DNA of 64,000 bases from the NCBI GenBank assembly GCA_914767715.1, contig OU612065.1, forward strand, positions 25,980,001-26,044,000, read 5' to 3'. A program made the translations under genes and the position numbers. The notes beneath the pieces are model-generated. The model made no database searches, was not told where the DNA came from, and saw only the letters and a program-made list of their open reading frames with translations. Position 1 is the stretch's first letter, and each line of letters starts with the position of its first letter. Shown here piece after piece: positions 35,021 to 47,500 of the stretch. This DNA comes from Membranipora membranacea (lineage: Eukaryota > Bryozoa > Gymnolaemata > Cheilostomatida > Membraniporidae).

Positions 35021-36627
35021 TAAATTACCAATCAATTATAGCTTGTGCTCTGTGCTACCCTACTACTGTCAACGTTTGGTAGAAGTGGATTTTTGCATAC
35101 AAAGAAAAATCCTTGAAGACACTAGCTTTATCATGCATATATATGAGGGAAGTTGCAAGTGTATGTTTGTCAAGCAGTTATAGTGCGGCCTTGATTATGT
35201 AGTACGCAAAAATTATATCATATTTTAATTGTTATCGTACTGAAGTTTTGTCATACATACTGACTAAAACCACGGATAATGAAACCTATTTTAATCTAGA
35301 GAGCGTTTTATTCCAGATCTGATTATACAATAAATATAATTGGTCTGTTGCGACAAGGAGGAACAGAAGTTGTCATGTCATCCATAGACCAAGGAGTAAA
35401 AACTCCTTGACTAGACGATGCAAGCCGGACAAAGTGGAGAGCTGAAAATTCTGTCCAGAAAAATATTTTGTAGAAATACACAATATAAAGTTATAGTGAT
35501 ACCTGAATTTCTAAATGTAGATGAAAATGATTCGTCTCCTATTGATTGATCACACACAGAGGCTACTGATACCTAGAACTTGAGGAGAAGATGCTACCGA
35601 ACCTTCCTGTTCTAATGACAAATATTTATTGATAGACTAGTCTAAAATTGCTGATAGGTGATAAACTCGTGCTGTAACATGAGGAGGTCACAGAAAATGC
35701 TTCTCACCCTCAACAAAACAGTCCTAGTACTGAGCATTAGGATATCAGCGCTTGTCTTTTGCGACTACAGGTATTTGTCATATTCATTCGATAATTATTT
35801 ACAAACATTAATCCCTTATAATCTCAAACATTGTAATATTTATATCAACTAATTGACTAATTATAACTTATTGTATTCTACGTCTTGGAAGTATGCTGTA
35901 AATTATACACTAAGGTTATAATTCATCAAATGGCATATACTGATCTCATATGTCTGTGTTGAGTGGGTTCTTTCAACAGCATGCATGTATATGCTTGGGC
36001 CACAGAACACAAAGAAGGTGCATATGAAGGGAGAGGGACAGTATGGCTGTGAAGTACAATATGTAATGGAAAACAGGGTTGCACTTTTCAATAATAATAA
36101 TCTAAAATTTCTGTTCTAAAAGGCCGTATTCTGAGGTGCTCCTGTGTTGGCCCAGTCGGTAGCATGCTATTTCCATACCGTTTGTGATTATTGATTTGTG
36201 TCCGAAAAAAAAAAAAAAATTGGTAGGACTTATTTACAGCGTTGGTTTGCAGACTTTGGAGCCCAAGCCATACTTGCATTTTGCCTATAAGTAGAAGGTT
36301 TTTTGTCATTCCTATCTTAGGATTGATCTGTCGCCGTGAAGAGATCAATGAACTAGTTCATTTGATAGGACGTACCTGACACCATACCTTTGATTGCCCT
36401 TTTGAACCCTTTGTCTTTTTGTGAAGATGTCGAGATCAAGATGAAAGCTTCATAAAGGAAAGCAGCAGCCAGGCATCCATGTGTACGAAAAGATGTCATC
36501 ATTTTTTTTTTGCCCATCAGGTATGAAGCAGATTTGTGACTAAGGTTACAATGCAGCTCGCTTTGACTTGTGGCACTACTCCACTACGGGCTTTGAAGTA
36601 GACATAAACATACAGGCGGAGACTGCA
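35021..36627. other. Intergenic, possible extra first exon
   Basis: Mostly featureless. At 35,698 an ATG opens a 25-codon frame (MLLTLNKTVLVLSIRISALV) ending in AG before a GTATTTG donor at 35,772. That phase would join the exon at 36,808, so it could be an alternative first exon of the small gene downstream. Support is weak. Confidence 0.25.
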
Positions 36628-37690
36628 ATGGATTTTCTTCACTTTTTAAGGTATGTGGAATTGCTAAATAAAATTTTTTGTGTAAGCTGAAGCAATCCAA
36701 CATTAACCGCTATATATTCTGATAGTGTGAAAAAATGGGAAAATTTGTTGGCGCTTTGACTTCAACGCTTGTGTCCAGTAAGAAAATTTACTTTACCTTC
36801 TTTTTAGAGCAGTCGTGACTAATCCAAAAATCCCAGCATGGCATAGACTACTTCTCACATCACTGTGTAAGGATCTTCAGAGATGTGATTTGGAATTTGA
36901 GTTTGGACCAATAACTAAGGTAGGAATTAACTAATGTTGGTATCTCATGCCACTTACGGGTGTATTATTATATGGCTCACAGAAGTAATACATTAGCAAT
37001 TTTCGCTCCTTAAACTTTTATATCTGCCATCATCTAGAGATTTACAGGTATGAAATTAAGTTTTAACGATCATCTCATAAATAAAATTTAGCTAGCTATG
37101 GTATGACCTATGAATAAGTTTATTTCCGCTCCTACACATTCAGTTTTGAACCATTTTAAGAGGCCTAAGTCTAGCCTGTCTAGACAAGCTATACAATACC
37201 GGCTAACCACAACCTCAAATCAGGGAGTTTCCCTGCTCAAATTATGGTAAAAAAAAATAGCGGCATTTATCTTCTCATGAAACAAGAGGAGGCAATTACG
37301 CGGCTAAAGATTGTATATTGGACAAGTAAACGCCCTGTTACGAAGTCGCTGATACCCTAGAGGACTAAAGTATTCGTAGGATGAATAGTTTGCCTTTTTG
37401 CTCATGCTTGAAATACCTGTGATGTTAAATCTAGCTAAAATTGAACCTCTTTACATTAAAACGACCCCTCCGCTAGCCAAAATTGAGTGCTAGCTACCCC
37501 CAAACTAGGCAAACTTAACTCTTGCTATCATTTACTCCTCTAGGGCGACTCAACTGGAGACACAATATGCCATATGTGTTCATGTGTAAGACAGAACATC
37601 GATTATGGTTTTTTGAAACTGGATGTGTTAAGAAAGGTAAAAATAATGAGTTTTGGACTTGATGATTCTCTAGAAGGAAAAGCCAGATGA
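36628..37690 (+). CDS. Small three-exon gene, function unknown
   Basis: Exons 36628-36650, 36808-36919 and 37544-37690 join in frame to 93 residues with a TGA stop. The splice sites are good: GTATGT donor, TTTTTAG acceptor, GTAGGA donor, CTCCTCTAG acceptor. The start follows a leader whose only earlier ATG (36,551) makes a short upstream frame. The product begins MDFLHFLRAVVTNPKIPAWH, has an amphipathic helix-like middle and a Cys cluster (ICHMCSC) in exon 3. No signal peptide, membrane span or known domain is recognised. A GTAAAA after codon 76 could be a further donor, so the last 17 residues are less certain. The acceptor of exon 3 abuts a dispersed repeat. It could be an unplaced part of a larger or decaying gene. 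Confidence 0.4.
37214..37242. mobile_element. 15-bp CAGGGA palindrome with 7-bp TSD
   Basis: CAGGGAGTTTCCCTG (37,221-37,235) lies between two copies of CTCAAAT (37,214-37,220 and 37,236-37,242). It shares the CAGGGA terminus with the insertion at 25,268. It may be the closed-up ends of a hAT-like element. Confidence 0.6.
37440..37543 (-). repeat. Dispersed GAGGAGTAAAT repeat, inverted copy
   Basis: The reverse complement begins GAGGAGTAAATGATAGCAAG and continues through CTAGTTTGGGGGT, aligning with 16,476-16,530. Its plus-strand end CTCCTCTAG forms the acceptor of the exon at 37,544. Confidence 0.45.
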
Positions 37691-38553
37691 TGCAGTCTGG
37701 ATCTGTATTGTGTCTTTAATAGCTAACACTGGAATGTAGGGGAAAACACAATGTGTCTGAGATGAGTACAAAGTTTCCTGTCAATACTCATGACTCATAC
37801 TGACAGAGATTAGGTCATCATCGTAAGTAAGACAATATTGCTGTTTACTCACTGTATTAGGCAAGAATATCAAACTTCATTTAAAGCTTTTCCTTATATG
37901 CTATATAATATTTATGCGGTTCTTCCTTGAAATATTATATTAAAGAATAAGGATATATCCTTACCCTGTGAGTGTGATTATATTTGAGAGGTACCTCTAC
38001 AAACCTAACTGGCCTTTTGTTATATGTAGGAAATATAGCTCAAATCAATCAGACAATCTCTCTTGCCTTATAACAGGGTGTAGTAATTGCCGCTAGCAGT
38101 TTAGTTCAACCTGTGACCTTTATTGACAAATCAATCACACCCACTCACCAGGCAAACCCAGGGTGGGAAAGTTGTTGTCAATTTGATGAGGCCGCTCAAA
38201 GCATGAATGAACTCGCTTTGTTTACCTTCCTATAAATCGGTGTGTATTATACCCCATATGGTAGGAGTAGCGCACAAGTGTTAATTGGGGGCGTGGCTTA
38301 AGATTGTTGAATGATGCCATAGGAAGTATTGTAATGCCTTTGATGGTGCCTATTATAATGATTGCATGCTGCTCAGAGATTTGGGAATTACGGCTCAGTT
38401 ATTACAGTACAGGAGTTTTGTTGTGTTGAGAGGGTTTGGTGTATTGGCTCCTATCTTGTCTGGATTTTTAAGTTTCGTCTATGGGAGGATTGTAGACTCA
38501 ACTCGACACAAGTGAGATAACAAGGATATACAAGGCGCTGCCAGGCTGCCGAT

Positions 38554-38574
38554 ATGGCTTCACAGCTAGATGAT
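38554..38574 (+). CDS. Plakin-like gene alternative first exon 1a
   Basis: ATG at 38,554 encodes MASQLDD and stops at a consensus GTAAGT donor in phase 0, which fits exon 2 at 42,341. An in-frame TAA lies 36 nt upstream (38,518-38,520), so this is a true start if the exon is used. No TATA box is seen upstream. Confidence 0.55.
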
Positions 38575-41500
38575 GTAAGTTTCATATCTATCTAACTCTG
38601 AGTTTCCTACCTCTGATGATTACATGAAAGAGATGTTGTTTCAGGGATATAGTTTGATAGGTTGTCATAAAGATCGAAATCATCTCCAAGTTTTAGAATA
38701 TGATTTTAGCTGGTACTTCTAGGCATTGAAAAGCAGAGGATCGTGAGATTTCTACAATAGACAAAGTTTGCTAGGGATAAAATGGAATTGCTTACTAGAC
38801 CCAGGAACGATGTTTTGATAATTCAACTCTTCCTAGATGATACCTTTTCTGAATCATGATGATGTTTGATCGAATTTAACACAAAATCAAACCTTTTGAA
38901 CCTTTTGACTAGAGATAAACAAACAGTGTGATCCAGCTCATAAAACTACCAGGATGTTGATGATCTGGAAGCTATAGTGGTAGCGATAAACAATAGATAA
39001 AAAATTACTGCCCACCTAATGATGACTTTTCAGCCTCACACTAGGTTTCCTTTGTTTTTATTGGCAGTAATGAATCACACAGACAAAATTTCCTTTACAC
39101 ATGCTTGTACGATGCCTAATCATTGCTTAATTGGCTAGATAACCAGATGAACTGATAACCTGGTTAAGTATCGGACCTGCAGTCTCCTCTGATTGAAATC
39201 TTATGTGCACTTTGTGATAAATATAGGGCCCAATCATACTATGCTGTGCTATCCGGCTACTTGTGTGTGGCGCTTACTGTTGTACCGGTAATCACATTGG
39301 GCTGTGTATTTTCTTGGTCGGAAACCTTGGATGATTTTAGAGCATGGGAACACAATATTTGATACTCCTGTCAATCATAACTGAAATCTTGCTGCCAATT
39401 GCAGCAAAATACAATTATCCATCACCCTCGCTTGACTCGGCTGTACAATGCTGTAAAGATTGGATGCGAACTTTTACACTACTTATGATGGGCAGGTTTT
39501 GATTGTTTCAGTTTTTCAATATCCAACCAAAATCAATAATTATTCTCTTTTTATAAAAAGTAATTGTTTGCTTTTCATGTTTTCACAATGCTGTCTCGCT
39601 TATCATATGGGGATAAGAGTTCCCAGCTGTATAATAATTGTGGAGCAAAGTCAGTAACCGGATTGGAAAATATTTATTGTGTATCATGCTGTATATAAAG
39701 GTATATAAAGTGCGGACTGTAAATAATTAGTAAAATTAAGCCGTCTGTTTTTATTTTCTCCACTAAATACATGTATGGATTGGCAGCAACAATCTCCCCG
39801 CTATGATGTAAGTATTTTAAAGAGTTTATCGTTTACAGGCGTAAACCCGCTAACAGTTTCTGCAGCGTTCTTATCAAATCACATTTTAACACCATTTCAA
39901 AGTTGTCTGACCGACTAAAACCTACCACAGAGCACTCCATAACACTCACCATTGAAGCAAAGATGCCCAAAAACACTTTATATTTTTTCGAGATATGTCC
40001 TGTGCTACACACGCGAGAGTGTGAGAGAGTGAGAGAGTATTGTGTTATAAATATGGAGGTATAGCCTCGATATCTGTAATATAATTGCTAGGTTTCTTTC
40101 TGCACTTTCCAGCGTTTCCTTTTTTCTACCGTTGACATCAGTGTCCCACAAGACTGTCATACTTCATACTACAGAGGTCTAAAACCAGATGCTAGGGAAT
40201 GCTGTAGTAGCTGTAGTAGGCCTAAGCAGTGGGAAATGTCAACATTTCCTGAACACTTCTATACGTACAAGTCATTATGTAAACACTTATGCACATGCCT
40301 AAACTTTCGATTACAGGATAAAAATGTAAACGTATCCTTCAAACCACATGTGATTCAAGATTCCGCATCTGATTGAGTCATTGTTATATGTTTTCAGTTT
40401 ACTTCTATATTTATATGTACAAGCTTCGTATTACACATTCAAAGTTTGCTTTTAAAACCTCAAATTTCAGTACATGGTGATAATTGAACATATTTCTTCT
40501 TGTTGAAAAATGCTCTGGGCAAGCTGTTTTTCTAGTAATACTCAGATATCCAGTTTGGAAGATTATGACCTATTGTATTGTTCATTTGAGGAAAATGATG
40601 TGCCTCATCAACGTTTCAGTTTGTTTATTCATGTTTCCATGGTATTAAAGTGAGATTGGATGGATTTACTTTCGCTTACGATGGAATGTACATGCTTAGA
40701 TGGCAATCCCATCAGGTCGTTCCGCATAATAATTGGAATATTTCTTGACATAGTAACGACGGGTTTGTCATATCCATGGTTACCATAATACAATCATCTG
40801 TTGATAGGAATTAGGTTTTGCTCGAAATTGGAAAAAATGCTGTTAGTCTTAATGGAATTTGTATCAACAAAATACCCTTCCGATTTTGAGACCTTACCTC
40901 CAACGAAAAGTCAAGGTTGAGCTCTTAGTCATATGGGCATAGTTTTAGATCTAACTACCTTACATAACCGTCAAACTTTTCATCATGATCAAAATGATGT
41001 CTGTCTTCCTGTTATTGAAATCTTAGCTTAGCATTTCATAACATGAGCCTTATGGCTAATACGACATTGTGATCCAGCGTTAGAGAAATCTAGCACCTGT
41101 CCTGATGCGACAGGTGTCTACCTTGACAGGCCTCCCTCCGCCCTGTATGTTTGCTGTGTAGTATAACGCTCTTCGATTAATTTGTTTTCCTTCTATTTAT
41201 AATGATGCCTGCATAATTATAAAGTGACCTGTGCTTGCTTGGTGACAATGGTGACAATAAGTGTACTGGAACAATCAAGGGTCACAACAGGTGTTAGATT
41301 TCTGTACTGGACTGAACTTATTAAGTTCAACCCCTCTATTCAAGCAAGAAGTTGTTTCAAGCCGCACTGATTTTGTGTGTTTTTGCGAGGTTTCATCTCA
41401 TTGGATTGTATTCTAGGCTGGGTCTCTCGAGTAGCTATAACATGAATGGAGAGAGAGTATTTTGTGTTTACATAAAAAATTCCTCTCTTCCAATTGATGC

Positions 41501-44500
41501 AACAATTGTGCTCGCTGAGTTTGTTGGTATTCAACCTGGATGAATATAATGAAATAACCTGGATGTCAAAGATTTAGTTTACTGTTGCAGAGATTTTTCA
41601 TCCTATTCAACTCCCAATTTATCTCGTCTGCAGCGCTTTGCCGAAATTCATCAATAGGGGATATTATGATGATGCTATGAAAATAATAACCCTCTCAATA
41701 CCAATGTTTTCACTCCAATTTGATCAGGTAGGTTAGAGAACCTGCCATGATAATTGTGATATTTTCATTCCTCTGCACTTTAAACTGTTCGTCAATGATT
41801 ACACCTGACTGAAGCCAAATTGTTACACAAATTTTGTCTGACATCTTGATGAATAATAACACACTTTGTAACTCTAATCAGTATACTGCAGACTCACCTC
41901 TATCTATCTACCTATCTCCTAACAACCTTCAATTTTCTCATTAATTGAAACATGTAATGCGAAACCAGCCATAATATATGTAGGTGATGAATCGACAAAT
42001 TGATTATAATTTCACTTACAAATATTAATTTTGATTCTCTAGCATATCGAGAAATAGGAGCTAACTGCACACACAATATATGTCTATTTCAAGTATACTA
42101 TTCGGTGACGCGTGAGGAATCCTACATTCATTTATAAGTTTTAATTATGCAAGAAAGGACAACTACTACAAGTTTTGACCTGAATACATGCAGGGAGATT
42201 GTGCCGGACTCCCTGATGCAAGCAGGGAGTTTGGTATATTATTGTCCCAAGCTCCTTGATTCAAATGAGGAAATCTTGTCAACTGATGTCATATATTATC
42301 AATAGTACATATTCAATAGTTACTATCATTCTAGTTTCAGATGGATATCGGGAGTGTAATGCCGATGCTGCGTACTCAGCAGCAGGCTAACTCACCAGGG
42401 GGCGCTGTGGCTCGATCAGACGATATTAACGGTACTAAAGAGGGACACTGGTCGTCTGAGAACTCCTACGATATACCCGGAGGTAAAGTAGATACAAAAC
42501 AGGAATCTACAGTGCAGAGCGGACAGGGATGGCACACTCAGGCCACCAAACAGACGTCTGTTATGCAGCAGGAGTTTGCTGGTGCTGATATCAAGCCCAA
42601 CCAAGGTGAGGAATCTTTTCTACCATCAGACCAAAGAAATGGAATTGAAATATTTGGATGCGCTTTGATGTGTTGTCCGTTTGAAAATTGAAGTAATAGA
42701 TAAATCAGAATTGTAGTTCACTGAAGGTCTGTTAAAGTTTACCCTGTTAAAGTTATACCAGGGGCACAAGGTTTGAGTTGTCAATAACCAGGTTTGACTT
42801 TTGCAAGTCAGTTTGTTGACTTGTTGCCCTTGTGAACAGAAACCTTTGCCCTATGAATTATTAACATAGCCGACCTTCAGATCAGGTGTAAGTAAAATAT
42901 AAATATGTCTGCATACTGACACCACCCTGTGTCATCACTGCAATGTTTTGTTTCCATACACATGAGTATAGACTTATTGCTATTTAACCAAACTTTGCTC
43001 CTGCTAATGAGGTCGTGAACCTCGCCATGTGTACCAGCTAGTTTGGATTGCACTATTATAATGTGAGAGCCGGTTGTTCTTGTTTCAGGGGCAGTTCTAA
43101 GGTCTAACTCACAACAGTCTGGTGCTATGAAACTTCTCAGTGAGCTTGACAATCTGACTGGAAAGCTTGGGCAGGATCTGTCAGAATCAGACGTCACCCA
43201 ATCTGTCAAGACTACAACTACACAGAGCAAAACTATCAAACTCAGCAAAGTGTCTTCTCCTTTTCACGGACAGCCCTTTGAAACAGCAGTCAAAGGAAAC
43301 TATGTCAACACTTCTAATGGAGAATACACTGACTTTTCTGGTAAAACTCACACTTTATCTGATGCTTTTGAGAAAGATCTGATCAATCCAGATTCAGCTG
43401 TGTTTATAAACCCTGCTAATGGGCAGTCGATGACTCTACACAACGCAATACAGAGAGGACTCGTGAAGCCTACCGGTCACTACGCCGACCCGGGAACAGG
43501 AAGTAGGTGTAACCTGGGAGAATGTATGGCTAAGAGCCTGGTGATAACTCGTGAGGTCGAACCAATCACTGTCGATACAGAGAAAAAAGAAGAGCACTTC
43601 AAATTCCATGTTGACAAGGTGAGAGCAAAATAATGCATTATTAGGGCCAGAAAGATGAGAGCTATAGTTGGTGTTGTCCATCTTATGCCTAAATTTTACG
43701 AAAGATGGAAGTGTTCCTTGAAAATCTCTATAGGTAGAGTTTATGATACAACTCTAGAGTAAACTTAGGAAATTTGAAACCACTGTCCATCAGTATCAAT
43801 ACTGCTGAGTAACATTTTTTGTGCCAATGATATTATGGCAGTCGATGGTTCTAGTGTAAACTGTCCATGCTCGTAAAAGGTACCAATGTCCGCATTCATA
43901 AACATCAGTGACAGCGTTTTCACAATGTTGAACTTATGCATGGTCCAACCTCCAGGATCTGTTACACCGGCCAATCCATCAGATTATACCAATGTGTTCT
44001 TTATCACCACACCCATGGTTCTCAACATTGCTGCTTATTTTCACAAGGGTTGCATAGCGCCCAGGAAATGTCAGGTACATGAATGAATGCTGTTTTTAGT
44101 AACAGTACACAAATATCTGCTGTTTTTAGTAACACTTTGTGTGTTCCATTACCGTAGATAACTACCAGAATTATATCACATCTGCCAAAATTACCTATCC
44201 AATTGAATACCAGAATTATCTTACATCTGCCAAAACAACCTATCCCGGTGAATACGAGTTTAGCACTGGTGGTTCAATGTATCAGCACATCCACAGTGGG
44301 CGAGGCAGTATTCATCTTCACTCCCCTTTTCTGTTACCCCTTCACCACTTGGGATGAGGATTGATGGGTTGATCACTGTACCACCTTACTCCATCGTAAT
44401 CAAGCATTTTCAAAACTTTGTTGAGCTGACCTAATACTTTTGACTGCGGCCTATATGGTGAGAGACATCTGCCTTCATATAAGCATTAGGCTTACAAAAT

Positions 44501-47500
44501 CAGTGTGGTTTTATTTTAGTTAGTCCATTAGTAATTTGGAGTGATTTATTTTTTTTATTGGGATGAGTAGGTAGATAATAGTAGAATAAGTAGCTGTATT
44601 AAATGGTTTGACTGACTGACCTGCAAATTATTTACCATAAACATATATCTAAATAATGAGGGAGTTCAATGATCTAAACCTAAGTCCTAAATATGTATTT
44701 TATTTGTTTTTTTTTCCATTCAGGTTGTTGACCCCTCAACTGGAGAGTTGATATCAGTGGATGCAGCGATACAGGAAGGGATATTTGATCCTGCAAAAGG
44801 AAAATACTTCAACATTAAGACAGGAGAATTACTGAGTATACAGGAGGCGGTGGCTAGAAATCTTATGGTTACTTCCTCAAAGGTAGGCTCGAATTTAAAA
44901 CTTCTAGATTTAACTTTAAATTGCTGACCATCATCCGACGACGATCACCATATCGAAAGAATCGGAAGAAAGTTACCTGAGAAATATACTGAATATTAAT
45001 TTGTTGATCTGGTGAATCCCAGATACAGACGTACATTGTTGGAACGTGGTTCATGTATTCACACTATCGGCCGGATCATACCGTATTGTTGGTAGTGATC
45101 TTCATGACCAATCCCAAAATATGTATCCTGTCACTTCTGCTTGTTTAAAGGGCTGAGCACTATCCTTGTCAAGTGGCTACTTAAAAAAAAGTAGCCGCGT
45201 AGCAAAGCTAGCAGAGTACACTTATGATACGGGATTAAAACAAACATCCTTTCTGGGGATTCCTCACATTTTGTGTTTTATTCACTTATGTGAGATAAGC
45301 ATTTTCTTAGAAGCTCTTTTATTTCTTAATTGTATTTTTGCTTAATAGGGGCCCAACACCGCCCGAACATCCTCTTCTCAGCTGATCAAAACATCCAAGT
45401 CATTCAATGTGGTGGGAGCTATTCACCCTGTCCTCAAGAAGAGAATGTCGCTGAATGAGGCTATATCCGAGGGAATTCTAGGTAAGATCATTTCAGATTG
45501 TAGCAATTTGTTCAGTCTACATGTTATAATACCTGTCTTCCTCAGTCCAATATAATGCTTAGACAGTTGTCATAATTGTTTTTGTGGCACTGTACAAGTT
45601 TGGCTGGAGCACTTGGACTCCCACAGCGCTCTGTTACAATATTGTCAAGTATCAAGGAACGGACCCTAAAAAGTGGACAACTCCTATATTTTTGTAATGT
45701 GCAGACGATATAAAAGTTGCATGTCACATTATATAAAGCAGTCAGCATCAGGGTGTCTAGTCAAGTCTGCTCTATGTTGCTGTTTCTATGGTGTAAGCTG
45801 GCTTTTCCTATAATCGTCTTATTTCAGCATGTTTGTTTTGTTGTGCGCTCCTGCATGTATGTACATGTTTATAAGACCCAGTGCACTGCAGCACGTGTCA
45901 GCATGCTTTGATTATTTTCATTGTAAATATTGTATGCAGCCCTGCTGAGAATGATGCCTGAGATCAGATTTTCACATATCTTCATGCTGCTAAATGAGCG
46001 TAAGAGTCGTGTGCTCGACATTAACTATAAAATAACGTGTTGTTTTGATGATAAAATAAGCGCACTGCCAACAGTAGGAGAGTGATTTGTTGATGTGATA
46101 ATGCTGCTGCCTTTGGCAATGAGTGTATAACATGGATGTGCACTCAAGCTTTTTTGTCCGTAATTTAATTATTCCCAGTAATTTAGCCTGTGATATTGTG
46201 CGCCATTAAAGAGTGCATCAAATTACAACAGAATTGCCTCAACATTCGAAGATATTACAGCTAGTATCTCATGCTAAAGAAAGAAGATATGACATAACAT
46301 AAAATGTCAGTTGACATGAATGGGATGAATATTATTTGGCCTTTATGCATGACACAAAAGAGTACATTACTGCATTACATTCCACTAGAAACTGGTCTTA
46401 GTAGCAAATCTCTATTCTCGAGGTTCGCCTTTACAATAGAAGTCGCGTTTTTTTGAGTGAGTGTTTTCTACAGGTCAATAGAAGCGTTCACTAAATCTTT
46501 TATATAACCTTTTGTAATATTGTGCTAACCTGCTTTTTACATTTCATTAGTTAAGTTGTTGTAATATGCACGATTGGGACCCTTGGGATTATTAGCGGGA
46601 TTGTTATTTGTGTCGCAGAGTGTCTACAATGTGACAGGTCTTGTAAGTGTGTGAAGTGTTTTGCTGTGTGCCTGTTTAATGCCGTCTGAGCACTGCTTCA
46701 TGGATTGAGCTCCTAATAATGGATAGTTTCACTGAGGGAGCCTTTCACATTGTAACTGATCACGGTAGGTTTTGTTGTGAAGAGGGATTTCAACAGTGCA
46801 CTGTGAAAATTACTCTATAACCATCACCTTAATAATCGGTCAGAGTGTATAAATTTGTGATGACCAGCGATTATGGAAATGAAGCGAAAGCGTAACAAGA
46901 TTTGAAGCGATAAGCTTTAGATGAGGGTGTATGTTGTGTCTGATGATGTAACATATAGGCGCTAGTAATGTTTGAGTTCTTAGAAACTTTTTGCATGTTT
47001 AAATTACTGGGTACCCCTATGTAACGCATGTCAATGCCATGCCTTGACACATCTAATGATCGTCTGCACCAAACAACTACTCTCACCATTGCACGCTGAT
47101 CCAGCCATTAGTTTTGTACGCTAGTCCATACTACAAAAGTGGTAACCAGTGAAAAGAAGTTTGGTAATACGCTTACTTGACTACATGGGCATGAACAGTT
47201 ACAAGTTCTAAACGGGTCCTTCTCTAACTGACAGCCTAATTTGTTTGTGATGACAGATAGGAGTAAAGGACTCTACTTGGACACTCTAAATAATAAGAAG
47301 TATAAGATACAGGATGCCATACAGAGAGGATTAGTAGTGGCTGAGGAGGTGTCCCTACAGAAGGATGAGGGAGTGAGTAATGAGATCATCACTAACCAGG
47401 AGTCTACATTCACCGTGATAGGGGTACTACATCCGACTACCGGAGAAAAGCTCACTGTATCCAAGGTTAGTTTACTTCTGGCACCTGAATCAAGGAGTCC

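Noticed and set aside
37639-37675. 37-nt micro-intron in the small gene
   Set aside because: GTAAAA...CTCTAG could be spliced in phase 0, but 37 nt is shorter than every other intron in the window; read-through was preferred.
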